A stretch of 23,004 nucleotides of DNA from Candidatus Eiseniibacteriota bacterium (lineage in GTDB: Bacteria; Eisenbacteria; RBG-16-71-46; JABDJR01), in contig JABDJR010000060.1 of the NCBI GenBank assembly GCA_013003415.1, forward strand, positions 1-23,004, in the 5' to 3' direction. Below the pieces are notes generated by a model. It saw only the letters and a list, made by a program, of their open reading frames with translations. It was not told the origin of the DNA and did no database searches. This document shows, piece by piece, positions 7,701 through 14,394 of the stretch. The translations under genes were made by a program, and so were the position numbers. Each line of letters opens with the position of its first letter. Position 1 is the stretch's first letter.

Positions 7701-7941
7701 GCGCGTAGATTGTTGCGTTGATCGTATCGTAGATGACTCGCCATTCACTTTCCCTTAGCGAAACCAAATTGGTGCCGACTTGGCGAAGCTCCTGAAAACG
7801 TTCCCTCACGGCCACCAATTCTTCTGCAGTGTGACCGGAGAGGCGTTCCATGGCCGCCGCCGATCCACCCCCATACTCGTTGAAGGAGCTGGAGATTAGA
7901 TTGATTTCACGATCAGTGAGCTCTATTTCGATTTTGTTCAT
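7603..7941 (-). CDS. Small hypothetical protein, C-terminus apparently replaced
   Basis: The ORF encodes 112 residues from ATG at 7941. The first 80 or so look like a natural small cytoplasmic protein (MNKIEIELTDREINLISSSF, then ERLSGHTAEELVAVRERF and SEWRVIYDTINATIYAL). After about residue 83 the sequence (PRSVWYLRHYAGQSW) is an out-of-frame reading of the methyltransferase remnant, so the original 3' end was lost when the two pieces joined. I do not recognise the family with certainty. It starts 16 bases after the cupin gene's stop with only a weak ribosome site, so it may depend on read-through from the cupin gene. Confidence 0.5.
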   Translation of the reverse strand: MNKIEIELTDREINLISSSFNEYGGGSAAAMERLSGHTAEELVAVRERFQELRQVGTNLVSLRESEWRVIYDTINATIYALAAEAPRSVWYLRHYAGQSWTAYFSGALGHQF

Positions 7942-7957
7942 AGTTCTAGGCCGGTAC

Positions 7958-8395
7958 TCAATCTTTTTCAGAGTCTCCCACTAGGACACGTTCGGGCTGA
8001 CCCGTTTCGTGGACGCGAAACACGATCAACTCGACCCCCTCGTCTCCGGTGATCGCGGTGTGAACCTGCTTCAGAGGTACCTTCCCTGCATCGCCCGCGG
8101 CAAAAACCACATCGTCTTTACCTTCCTGCCAAAGGGTTACGCTGCCCTTGATGACATACACAAACTCCTCTCCGGGATGCCAGTGCTTTGGCAACGTCAT
8201 ATTCGGAGGGATTTGGACCTTACTCACGATGACTTCGGTGCCTTCTACACGCTCTAATTGGTCAGACAAGAGCATTGCTATGTTCGGTTTCTGAGCTGTG
8301 TCTGCGCTCGTCTCACTCGCCTCATGCGCGAAAATCAACGGGGTTCCGAGGCCTACCAACATCAGACTGATTACGGTTAGACGGATCCTATGCAT
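7958..8395 (-). CDS. Secreted cupin-domain protein
   Basis: The 145-residue protein begins with a signal peptide (MHRIRLTVISLMLVGLGTPL, cleavage near the FAHEA region). A single small cupin barrel follows. Motif 1 is HWHPGEEFVYVIKGSVTL, with the two histidines and the glutamate that bind the metal. Motif 2 lies around GDAGKVPLKQVHTAI, with the last metal-binding histidine. The intact HxH-E-H set suggests a metal-dependent fold in the periplasm or outside the cell; substrate or ligand is unknown. The start is supported by AAAGGAG eight bases upstream. A TATACT hexamer at 8496-8501 on the minus strand may be its -10 element, but no good -35 box is visible. Confidence 0.85.
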   Translation of the reverse strand: MHRIRLTVISLMLVGLGTPLIFAHEASETSADTAQKPNIAMLLSDQLERVEGTEVIVSKVQIPPNMTLPKHWHPGEEFVYVIKGSVTLWQEGKDDVVFAAGDAGKVPLKQVHTAITGDEGVELIVFRVHETGQPERVLVGDSEKD

Positions 8396-8534
8396 CGTTT
8401 AGCTCCTTTGTTGGCTCGGCCCCACTACTGCGTGACTGTGCCATTTGACCTCTCCCCGTCCCCGGCGACGATTCCCGGCGAGGGTGAACGAGCAAAGTAT
8501 ACACTCCTTCATACGGAGGCGCTGAGACTCCAAA

Positions 8535-8550
8535 GCTGAGAACTCTCAGC
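8535..8550 (-). terminator. Hairpin at the end of the caspase-like gene, possible weak terminator
   Basis: GCTGAGA and TCTCAGC are perfect inverted arms separated by two bases and abut the stop codon of the caspase-like gene. On the minus strand only three T residues follow, so termination would be weak. Confidence 0.3.
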
Positions 8551-9261
8551 CTACTTGTACGTTCGACAACCACCATACAAGACTAAATTAACATCGCTGG
8601 CAAGCAGGTACGCCTGCATGCTTTCGACCTCTAGCGCATAGGAGGCTGTTTCCTCCGTAAACTCTTTTGAGGGGAAGTCATTGGGAAGCAGATAAACTTG
8701 CTCGTTGTTCTCGCATCCGTGACCGGTTACGTAAAGCAGCGCCACCTTGGCTGCTTTCGAACGTTCTGCAAGCCGCTCCAAACTTGCTCGAAGCGCCTCG
8801 CGAGTTGGGTTACTTGATTCCTCAACCGCAAAACCCTTCTTCCTAAGGGCGGCAGCAACGCGCTTACGATCTCGATCGGCGCCGGGTAAGGAACTCCACT
8901 CTGTCTTGTCGTAATCGGAATACACAAGCACCAGGGCCTGATACTCACTCCCCGCAAGCGTTTCCGCCCTCGTAAACCTGGCGCTCAAACCCGCGGGAGC
9001 GACTTCAGGAATCTGAAATCCACGACTCTTCTTTTTAGTTAGGTCCACAAGGTCGGCAATGTCGACGGTGGGCTCTTCTAGTAACTCCACCAACGCACTC
9101 GCGAATGGATTCCCGCCACCTTCGCCATTGTCAAGAGTGGCGCCTCCGGACTGCGAGGCGTAGACAACCATGGGGCGTCCCGCGCTGGGTTCCAGGGTAG
9201 CCCCGCAACCAACAAAACAAAACGCCACCGCACCAAGCAGACACAAAGACCTAAAGGCCAC
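8551..9261 (-). CDS. Caspase-like (C14-type) lipoprotein with permuted domain order
   Basis: Start GTG at 9261 (236 residues) is preferred over ATG at 9294 because GGAGGAG lies five bases before it and a compact lipoprotein signal then follows: MAFRSLCLLGAVAFCFVGC, with the lipobox cysteine C19. Residues about 29-90 read as the small-subunit end of a caspase-like domain (PMVVYASQSGGATLDNG, NPFASALVELLEEPTVDIADL, FQIPEV). Residues about 107-234 read as the large subunit (YQALVLVYSDYDKTEW, DRKRVAAALRKKGFAVEE, VALLYVTGHGCENNEQVYLL, VNLVLYGGCRTYK). The dyad would be H181 and C232. The usual bacterial order is large then small; here it is reversed, and the protein stops four residues after the catalytic cysteine. 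Expected role: a membrane-anchored, extracytoplasmic cysteine peptidase-like protein. The fold call is inferred from motifs. Confidence 0.75.
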   Translation of the reverse strand: MAFRSLCLLGAVAFCFVGCGATLEPSAGRPMVVYASQSGGATLDNGEGGGNPFASALVELLEEPTVDIADLVDLTKKKSRGFQIPEVAPAGLSARFTRAETLAGSEYQALVLVYSDYDKTEWSSLPGADRDRKRVAAALRKKGFAVEESSNPTREALRASLERLAERSKAAKVALLYVTGHGCENNEQVYLLPNDFPSKEFTEETASYALEVESMQAYLLASDVNLVLYGGCRTYK

Positions 9262-9271
9262 GCACTCCTCC
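9262..9271 (-). promoter_or_regulatory. Shine-Dalgarno deciding the GTG start of the caspase-like lipoprotein
   Basis: On the minus strand GGAGGAGTGC precedes GTG at 9261. The ATG at 9294 has no comparable site and would add eleven residues before the signal peptide. Confidence 0.6.
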
Positions 9272-9450
9272 AACCAAGGCACATGCGCCCGCATAGGAAG
9301 GTGGTGATCGGTTGATCATTTCCATCTACGGTTTTCAGTCGTCAGCAAAAAAATTGCGATGCATATCCGCCTCATTCATTTGCTCCGATGTTTGAGATTA
9401 CGCTGCAGTTTATCATTTTCGTCTGCCTTAGCGATGTCGAGCGTCGCAAC

Positions 9451-9879
9451 TCATGATGTGGAGTTTCGACGCATAAATTGGATACCGGAAACCTCCGTCG
9501 AGAAGCCCCACTTCTCGTAGAAACCCACCATTTCGGGTAGGCAGTACAACTCAAGATGTCGGACGTTGCCCAGTATTGGGTGATTCACCATGGTATCCAT
9601 CAACTTGCGACCCAAACCTTCGCTTCGAAACTCCGAGGCTACAATAATGTCGAGCAGTAGCGCCTTGAAGACGCCGTCCGTGAGCACTCGCGCAAACGCT
9701 ACCAGCCGCTCCCCAGAGCTAGTGCACATCGCGAACACATGGTCCGATCCGGCAAGCATGCGACGTACCTCGTCAACCGTCCTGCCACGCGTCCACCATT
9801 CGTTCTGGTACAAGGCGACCAATTGCTGAACGTGTCCTTCGCCGAGTGTCTCGACGACTTTGAATGTTGAATCGCTCAT
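9451..9879 (-). CDS. GNAT-family N-acetyltransferase
   Basis: The 142-residue protein from ATG 9879 (MSDSTFKVVETLGEG) has a complete GNAT core: LVALYQNEWWTRGRTVDEV, strand 4 ALLLDIIVASEFRSEG, the acetyl-CoA pyrophosphate loop RSEGLGRKLMDTM, and the C-terminal CLPEMVGFYEKWGF. This layout is that of single-domain acetyltransferases of unknown acceptor. The frame is open further upstream, but the extra 16 residues (MIRGLTICASQTGTVG) look untranslated and a family-like start is at 9879. The ribosome site is weak (AGGAA). It stands alone among unrelated accessory genes. Confidence 0.85.
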   Translation of the reverse strand: MSDSTFKVVETLGEGHVQQLVALYQNEWWTRGRTVDEVRRMLAGSDHVFAMCTSSGERLVAFARVLTDGVFKALLLDIIVASEFRSEGLGRKLMDTMVNHPILGNVRHLELYCLPEMVGFYEKWGFSTEVSGIQFMRRNSTS

Positions 9880-9939
9880 GCCTACTGTTCCTGTTTGGCT
9901 AGCGCAAATAGTTAAACCGCGAATCAAGCGAGGGTTTCG

Positions 9940-10071
9940 CTATGGGTGGAATTGACTGTAATCTGCGATGCTTTCATCGACATGACCGATGCAAAGAAAA
10001 TGTCCATTGAGGTCTTCGATCGTGAATTCCCGCATCCCCCAAGGTCGCGTTGCGATCCGGTGTGATGCGTG
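9940..10071 (-). pseudogene. C-terminal remnant of a glyoxalase/bleomycin-resistance (VOC) family gene
   Basis: Between an in-frame TGA at 10072-10074 and the stop at 9940-9942, the minus strand reads TRPWGMREFTIEDLNGHFLC, then IGHVDESIADYSQFHP. The D/R-x-PWGMREF-x-x-x-D-x-(D/N)-G-x-x-L pattern is the final metal-ligand strand pair of VOC-superfamily proteins. Nothing of the preceding 80-100 residues of such a domain is found, and no start codon with a ribosome site is present, so it is a dead 3' fragment. It lies between the STAS-like gene and an acetyltransferase. Confidence 0.6.
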
Positions 10072-10096
10072 TCAACTTCATGGGAGTAGTTAGATC

Positions 10097-10471
10097 CTAG
10101 GCTTGGGAGGACAACCAATCTCTCGCCTCACCCATCGACCTAAACACACCAACTTTGACGGGAGAGTTGTCGGAGAGAGATTGATAAATTCGAGCCATTC
10201 CGAAGGCGAGGTCGGATGGAGCCAGTACTGCGATTACCCCACCCTGAAAGTTGGACTCATAGTGAAGATCCATCGAGACCATCTCCTCAACACCCCTTGA
10301 ACTAACCTCCAAGGAAGAATAATCGGTAAGATCCCAGAGCTCGTGGCAACCAGGCGTATGCGCTGGGTCGGCAACAAGCTGAAGGACGGCTTTATGAATT
10401 TCACTATCAGTCACAACGCCATAGCATTTTGCAGAAACTAAGTTTCCGTTGATCTCATAGGAAACTGGCAC
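10097..10471 (-). CDS. SpoIIAA/STAS-like small protein
   Basis: This 124-residue protein has alternating strands and helices (VSYEINGNLVSAKCYGVV, HELWDLTDYSSLEVSSRGVE, GVIAVLAPSDLAFGMARIY, VGVFRSMGEARDWL). It fits the SpoIIAA-like/STAS-type family of cytoplasmic proteins, in which the LWDL and APSDL..GMAR stretches recur. No phosphorylatable serine can be assigned with confidence. The start is GTG at 10471, preceded by GGGGGA. The stop is followed by a short intergenic sequence and then the glyoxalase remnant. Function is unknown; members often occur singly in variable genome regions. Confidence 0.65.
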   Translation of the reverse strand: MPVSYEINGNLVSAKCYGVVTDSEIHKAVLQLVADPAHTPGCHELWDLTDYSSLEVSSRGVEEMVSMDLHYESNFQGGVIAVLAPSDLAFGMARIYQSLSDNSPVKVGVFRSMGEARDWLSSQA

Positions 10472-10579
10472 GTATCCCCCAACTGATCTAACGAGGGTAG
10501 CTCAGCCGAGCACTATGCACGGCTTCTCCCCCAATATATACACCAACTTGCGTAGTTCCCGCAGCGGCTAGATAGTTGC

Positions 10580-10942
10580 CTAGCTTGAATAAGAGGCTTT
10601 CAGCTTCTTGGCCGCTGAGGCAAGGGCTTTGTCTCTGGTCCAGAGCGGCTCACCTGAAAGAAGAGAAGAGGTCAGAAGATGAACATCAATCAGGCCTATG
10701 CCTATTCCGTAAAGACGATGTTGATCGATGACTTCGTGCACTTCATTGTCAGAGGCAACCACGGTGGCAGGCAAAGCGCGCAAAAGCGTCAGGATCTCTC
10801 GACGATTCTTTAGACTTCCACAAGCCAGCTCTCCAATCAGATACGGGTGACAACTGACTTGGCCCTCCTCAAGAAGCGAAACGAGACCAGAGTCACCCTT
10901 TCTGAGGTGATCAACCCATATCGATGTATCTACTAAGATCAT
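10580..10942 (-). CDS. vapC: VapC-type PIN-domain ribonuclease toxin
   Basis: The 120-residue PIN domain carries the acidic active-site set: D5 (MILVDTSIWVDHL), E38 (YLIGELACG), D86 (GIGLIDVHLL) and D104 (LWTRDKAL). The family cleaves structured RNA such as tRNA or rRNA loops with Mg2+; the target here cannot be read. The gene starts with ATGA overlapping the antitoxin's TGA by four bases, which fixes the start and indicates translational coupling. All catalytic residues and the normal length are kept, so the toxin appears intact. Confidence 0.93.
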   Translation of the reverse strand: MILVDTSIWVDHLRKGDSGLVSLLEEGQVSCHPYLIGELACGSLKNRREILTLLRALPATVVASDNEVHEVIDQHRLYGIGIGLIDVHLLTSSLLSGEPLWTRDKALASAAKKLKASYSS

Positions 10943-11130
10943 GCAGTTCGCCGTCGACGGGTGGGCTTTAGCTTCTTCTCCGTGCCCCCGAGTGCGGCCA
11001 ACCGTTTGGCGCTCTCAAGAGCTATAAGCGCTTCAAGACCGAGGCGAACGAGGGCAGTTTTCTCTTTGACCCCAGTCAGCTGGGCTGCGCGTTTGATGAG
11101 ATCGTTATCAATGTTCAGTGTAGTTCTCAT
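10939..11130 (-). CDS. vapB: VapB-type antitoxin
   Basis: The 63-residue protein begins MRTTLNIDNDLIKRAAQLTG, the N-terminal strand and helix of ribbon-helix-helix VapB antitoxins. It continues KEKTALVRLGLEALIALESAKRL and ends in a basic tail (KKLKPTRRRRTA) that would wrap the toxin. ATG at 11130 is chosen because the RHH motif starts exactly there; a longer frame to 11193 adds a non-family extension. No Shine-Dalgarno is visible, so the message may be leaderless or very short-leadered. A perfect palindrome overlaps the start codon and probably mediates autorepression. Confidence 0.9.
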   Translation of the reverse strand: MRTTLNIDNDLIKRAAQLTGVKEKTALVRLGLEALIALESAKRLAALGGTEKKLKPTRRRRTA

Positions 11131-11160
11131 ATGCATAAGTATGCACGTTTGATGCATATG
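11128..11160. promoter_or_regulatory. VapBC operator palindrome overlapping the vapB start
   Basis: CATATGCAT at 11128-11136 and ATGCATATG at 11152-11160 form a perfect 9-bp inverted repeat with a 15-base spacer that itself contains TATGCAC. The left arm includes the complement of the vapB ATG. Ribbon-helix-helix antitoxins with their toxins bind such repeats to autoregulate. Confidence 0.6.
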
Positions 11161-11459
11161 CGTCAAGAGACGGCTAGCGGATCTCGCCCTCACTTACTCG
11201 GCAAGGTTATCTCCTGCGGTACTCGTGGGCCGTGAGGTCACCAACTTCAACTCTCACCTGATCACCGTTGCACACCCCAACAATCCCGAGTATACACCCC
11301 AGTGGTGTGGCGGCTGGAGCGACTAGTTAGGCAACGCCTCCCCAATCACTCTTGGAAGACTGCATGCGAGGGTACTCAAGCCTCCCACCCAGCTTCGGCA
11401 TCTAGCAGAGCCTTAGGCCACCTAATGGGCTTATCTGAAACCTGCGCCAGAGCGGATCA
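11131..11459. other. Noncoding gap between vapBC and an acetyltransferase gene
   Basis: Apart from the VapBC palindrome at its left end, no convincing gene is seen in these 329 bases. ACACC (11294-11298) and GGTGT (11304-11308) make a small hairpin without a T-run. GTTAGGC at 11327-11333 is an integron core-like heptamer without a recognisable partner box. A short plus-strand open frame here lacks any ribosome site or family resemblance. Confidence 0.4.
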
Positions 11460-12260
11460 CTATGGGTTTGGCGGGCGGAGAAGTAGACCAACCCCGCGCT
11501 CCACCTCATTAAAGCCGACGGACTCATAGATCTTCGCAGCATGGAAGTCGACGTCGGCAACTATGACGAGCGTATCGGAGCCATCGGCGAGTGTTCTACT
11601 CGAAACCTCGTAGACGAGGCGGCCGCACACGCCACGGCGACGAAAGTCCGGATGCGTAGCCACTGACTGAAAACGACCGAGTCCGTTCTCTTGATACACC
11701 CCGAGTTCTCCGACGAGTCGGTCATCGACAAAGGCACCCCACCAACCGCCAAGCCCAGCTGCGGACATCCGACGCCACCGCACGAACTGAAGCCGGGTGA
11801 ATTGCTCGTAGGCAGTCGCATCGCACCCTGGGGGGGCATTCTCTAGTTGGTTCCCGATCGCCTGCTCGAAATCCTCGTCACTCTCAAGGCGTCGAACGAT
11901 AACGTCTTCCGCGCACTTCTCGGGGCGCCGGACGCTGTCCGTGGTGAGGACCACGCTCCGCTCGACCGTGTAGCCAAGCGGCACGAACTGCTCGGCAGCA
12001 CCGACAGAGCCATCACGAGTGTCCCAGGCAAACGCCATGTGCTGCACCCGACCGCGGCCTTCGAATGCGGCTCGGAACATGGATGGCCAACGCTCCACGT
12101 CGTTCTCCGTTGGCGGTGCCGGGAAGTAGAGAAGATTTCCCCAGTAGAACGAAGGATTGGCGGGAGCTTCAATGACCATGTGATCGCCACGATCAGTCAC
12201 GACGCCGTCGAAGCGATGGAAGATCAGCTCGGTGCGTAACCCCAGTGTTGAAACGTTCAC
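11460..12260 (-). CDS. GNAT-family acetyltransferase with N-terminal extension
   Basis: This protein of about 266 residues begins at GTG 12260, chosen because AGGGAG lies nine bases before it; the upstream ATG at 12302 has no site. The C-terminal half is a clear GNAT domain: DVIVRRLESDEDFEQAIGNQ, WWGAFVDDRLVGELGVYQ, ATHPDFRRRGVCGRLVYEV with the RxxGxxG acetyl-CoA loop, and HAAKIYESVGFNEVER. The N-terminal half (LIFHRFDGVVTDRGDHMVI, then YWGNLLYFPAPP and MAFAWDTRDGSVGAAEQF) has the look of a second, degenerate GNAT-like unit without a CoA loop, as in tandem GNAT proteins. The acceptor is unknown. Confidence 0.8.
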   Translation of the reverse strand: MNVSTLGLRTELIFHRFDGVVTDRGDHMVIEAPANPSFYWGNLLYFPAPPTENDVERWPSMFRAAFEGRGRVQHMAFAWDTRDGSVGAAEQFVPLGYTVERSVVLTTDSVRRPEKCAEDVIVRRLESDEDFEQAIGNQLENAPPGCDATAYEQFTRLQFVRWRRMSAAGLGGWWGAFVDDRLVGELGVYQENGLGRFQSVATHPDFRRRGVCGRLVYEVSSRTLADGSDTLVIVADVDFHAAKIYESVGFNEVERGVGLLLRPPNP

Positions 12261-12285
12261 TCTATCGTTCTCCCTACGAACCGAC

Positions 12286-12489
12286 GCGGTATGGGAGCAC
12301 ATCGAGTCGGGCGAAGTGTTCCGTGCGCTGCGCTACCCGGATGCGACCGCGAGCGTGACCCCAGGTCCGGTTCGCGCGAGCTGGGACGGCCGCGACGATC
12401 GCGGCAGGCCGGTTCCGGCCGGAGTCTACTTTGTGCAGCTGCGCTCGGAGGCGGAATCCACCACGAGGCGGCTCGTTCGCTTGAAGTGA
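12286..12489 (+). pseudogene. Orphan FlgD/T9SS-type C-terminal tail (3' remnant of a secreted-protein gene)
   Basis: The plus-strand frame ending at TGA 12487-12489 reads GEVFRALRYPDATASVTPG, then RASWDGRDDRGRPVPAGVYF, VQLRSEAESTTRRLVRLK and stop. WDGRDDRGRPVPAGVYF is the classic FlgD-like Ig module that ends secreted proteins of FCB-group bacteria. It is on the strand opposite to its neighbours, is noticeably richer in GC, and has no upstream protein: to the left the frame runs into the start region of the acetyltransferase gene. It is therefore the last piece of a deleted gene, or a tail moved here by recombination. Confidence 0.7.
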
Positions 12490-12508
12490 TACGCCTCGCA
12501 TCGGTCAC

Positions 12509-13039
12509 TCACTTCTCGGACATCTGTTCGCGCTTTTGGTGCGCAAGCGCCACCGCCTTCTGAATCCGTTTTGCGCGAGTTTCAGGTCGAGCGGCCTCTT
12601 CGATCTGCCGAATTGCAAAACTCTGTTTGCCAGGAGGCATAGCCTTGAACGCGCCCTCAACGCCTTCCGCTCGGAGCGCTTTATTGAGGTCATTTGGGAT
12701 CGTTACAGCCGCCCTATCGAGAACTGTGAATTGGACAGTGATCTGGTCGCCAGTCCTGGTCTTCGTCTCACTTCGTACTGATCGCTTGATACGGATGTAG
12801 TGTTTGCCACCTCCCACGGGAAAGAGGCTCACCTTAAACGGCTCTGAGTCGTTTACACGCGCCATAACCAGGACTGGGCCCGCCGTTCCCATCGCTTGCG
12901 AAACCCTTTCAGGTACCGGGACCGCGCAGTAGTCCATTCCTTCGGCCCAATCCTCAAGCTTTGCCTTAAACGTTATCCGCTTCCCGATTGGTGGTGACGT
13001 TTTTCTAACCACGATGAATTGACCTCTCGACGCTTGCAT
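12509..13039 (-). CDS. YdeI/OmpD-associated family protein with DUF1905 domain
   Basis: The 176-residue protein joins two known modules. Residues about 20-112 are DUF1905 (ITFKAKLEDWAEGMDYCAVP, then MARVNDSEPFKVSLFPVGGG and KHYIRIKRSVRSETKTRTGD). Residues about 113-170 are the YdeI-like C-terminal helical part (TIPNDLNKALRAEGVEGAFK, SFAIRQIEEAARPETRAKRI). The family is cytoplasmic and widespread in variable regions; its biochemical role is not established. The start is ATG 13039 with only GGTGG upstream. It is separated from the frameshifted acetyltransferase by 23 bases. Confidence 0.85.
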   Translation of the reverse strand: MQASRGQFIVVRKTSPPIGKRITFKAKLEDWAEGMDYCAVPVPERVSQAMGTAGPVLVMARVNDSEPFKVSLFPVGGGKHYIRIKRSVRSETKTRTGDQITVQFTVLDRAAVTIPNDLNKALRAEGVEGAFKAMPPGKQSFAIRQIEEAARPETRAKRIQKAVALAHQKREQMSEK

Positions 13040-13062
13040 CTGAATCCACCAGATCTCACTGG

Positions 13063-13571
13063 CTAGAGCTTAACCGCGTATAGCTGCAAATCCTCCGCAT
13101 CATCCTTCATGCGAATGCTGCCTTCCGACTGAAACCCCAGGCGTTTCAGGAGGCTAATCGACGCTTGATTTCCCACAGCGTAATGGCGACCAACCTCGAC
13201 AATTCGTGGTGGTCCTTCCCGTAGTCCATCACCGCTCTGGCCGACTCCATCGCATACCCTTTGCCCCAATACTCTGGAAGAAAGGCAAACCCGAGGTCGA
13301 CATCTTCCAGCTGGTCCCTCTTTATCAGACCGCAAATCCCGATGGAGGCTTGTGAGTCTTTGAGTGCAACCAGAAACAAACCGAACCCATACTGCGAGTA
13401 CATTTTGAGAAAACTCTTCTCGATGTAGCTCTTTGCATCATCCAGCGTCTGTATGTTCCTGTCCCCAATGTACTGAATCCAAGAAGGATCGTCCACTAGG
13501 CGGAAAATAAATTCCGCATCATTGGTAGTGACCCGGCGTATGGTCAATCTGTCCGTTTCGAGTGCGTTCAT
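13063..13571 (-). pseudogene. RimJ/RimL-type GNAT acetyltransferase gene broken by a frameshift
   Basis: From ATG 13571 (preceded by AGGGGG) the first frame reads LETDRLTIRRVTTNDAEFIF, FGLFLVALKDSQASIGICGL, then FAFLPEYWGKGYAMESARAV with the CoA loop, and LSRLVAI. It then falls into a non-family tail (TLWEIKRRLAS). The expected continuation, VGNQASISLLKRLGFQSEGS then RMKDDAEDLQLYAVKL, is in another frame that ends at 13063. The switch lies near 13180-13190 and is explained by loss of one base. Without the C-terminal helix and strand the product would probably not fold. A sequencing error is possible. Confidence 0.82.
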
Positions 13572-13618
13572 CCTCAATCCCCCTGCAACACACCAAGGTC
13601 ACTCTTAACCACATCGGT

Positions 13619-14239
13619 TCAGCGACCATCCGGTTCAGCTTCACGCACCCAAGTAAGCGATTGCTGTTCCACCCACTCGCCCCGGGCATCTAGTTTATAG
13701 GCCGTGGTGAGATGCTCATTCTCGGAGGTAAAGGTATTTACGCCCCGGTTGGAGGTGGACTTCCCATTCAACCCGAAGGCTTCCGTGAGGTTCACAAAGG
13801 TTCGCGCATCCGTGAAGTGCGACACTCCCGTCCGAATTCGACCACTCGGCGAGACTTCATGGTACAGAATTTCTTTGCGCCCTGGGTGCCACAACCAATA
13901 GCCCTTCATACTGGGGCGAGCCTCGTCGCCGTAATGAAGCACGATGGTCAACTCCAACAGCTTGCCCCCGGCCGCAGGTTCAAACCACAATCCTAGCGCG
14001 TCCGGTCCGCCGTCGCGAGGCGGAATGGGTGCCCGCCATTTACCGGTACCGCCAGAGAGGTACTCGACCATGAATTCGAAGGATGCGACACCAGTCGGCG
14101 CATCGGAAGGTTGCGTCGACGCTAGGGATGGGAAACCCATTGCGAGCAGACACACTGCCAAAACCATCGCCCACCATGACGCCGCGGGACGACCTGCGTC
14201 TATAGGTTTGGGACATCTTTGAGTCAGAGTTGCTATCAA
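13619..14239 (-). CDS. Secreted protein of unknown function
   Basis: TTG at 14239 is the best start because AGGAGG lies six bases before it. The product (about 206 residues) then has a basic N-region, a hydrophobic core (WWAMVLAVCLLAMGFPSLAS) and probable cleavage near LAS-TQP. The mature part (FEFMVEYLSGGTGKWRAPIP, LGLWFEPAAGGKLLELTIVL, MKGYWLWHPGRKEILYHEV, then SHFTDARTFVNLTEAFGLNG) looks like a single beta-rich domain, reminiscent of DUF1579-type or lipocalin-like secreted proteins; I do not recognise the family with certainty. The frame extends upstream to 14368, but that part has no site or family look. Confidence 0.65.
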   Translation of the reverse strand: MIATLTQRCPKPIDAGRPAASWWAMVLAVCLLAMGFPSLASTQPSDAPTGVASFEFMVEYLSGGTGKWRAPIPPRDGGPDALGLWFEPAAGGKLLELTIVLHYGDEARPSMKGYWLWHPGRKEILYHEVSPSGRIRTGVSHFTDARTFVNLTEAFGLNGKSTSNRGVNTFTSENEHLTTAYKLDARGEWVEQQSLTWVREAEPDGR

Positions 14240-14251
14240 TTGAGGCCTCCT
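14240..14251 (-). promoter_or_regulatory. Shine-Dalgarno deciding a TTG start
   Basis: AGGAGG (minus strand, 14246-14251) stands six bases before TTG 14239 and is the only strong ribosome site for the secreted protein. The first in-frame ATG after it (14167) would delete the basic N-region of the signal peptide. Confidence 0.55.
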
Positions 14252-14394
14252 AGGTAGTCGACTGAATCTAACGAAGGCAGGTCTAGCAGACACCATAACA
14301 GTGCGAAAGCAACCGCTCCTCAAGAAAACAAGCCCCGTCACGCCGCTCTTCACAACGGTCCGCCCCAAAGCAATCTACACCCAACTCCAAACAC

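Noticed and set aside
8388..8576. 62-codon minus frame between cupin and caspase-like genes
   Set aside because: It overlaps both genes' ends and has no family look or ribosome site.
9924..10118. 64-codon minus frame over the glyoxalase remnant
   Set aside because: The protein-like reading is in a different frame (PWGMREF...).
10484..14282. Complete integron attC array
   Set aside because: Core-like heptamers are present, but no matching partner boxes at attC distance were found for them, and no integrase gene is in the window. Only the shared upstream motif is reported.
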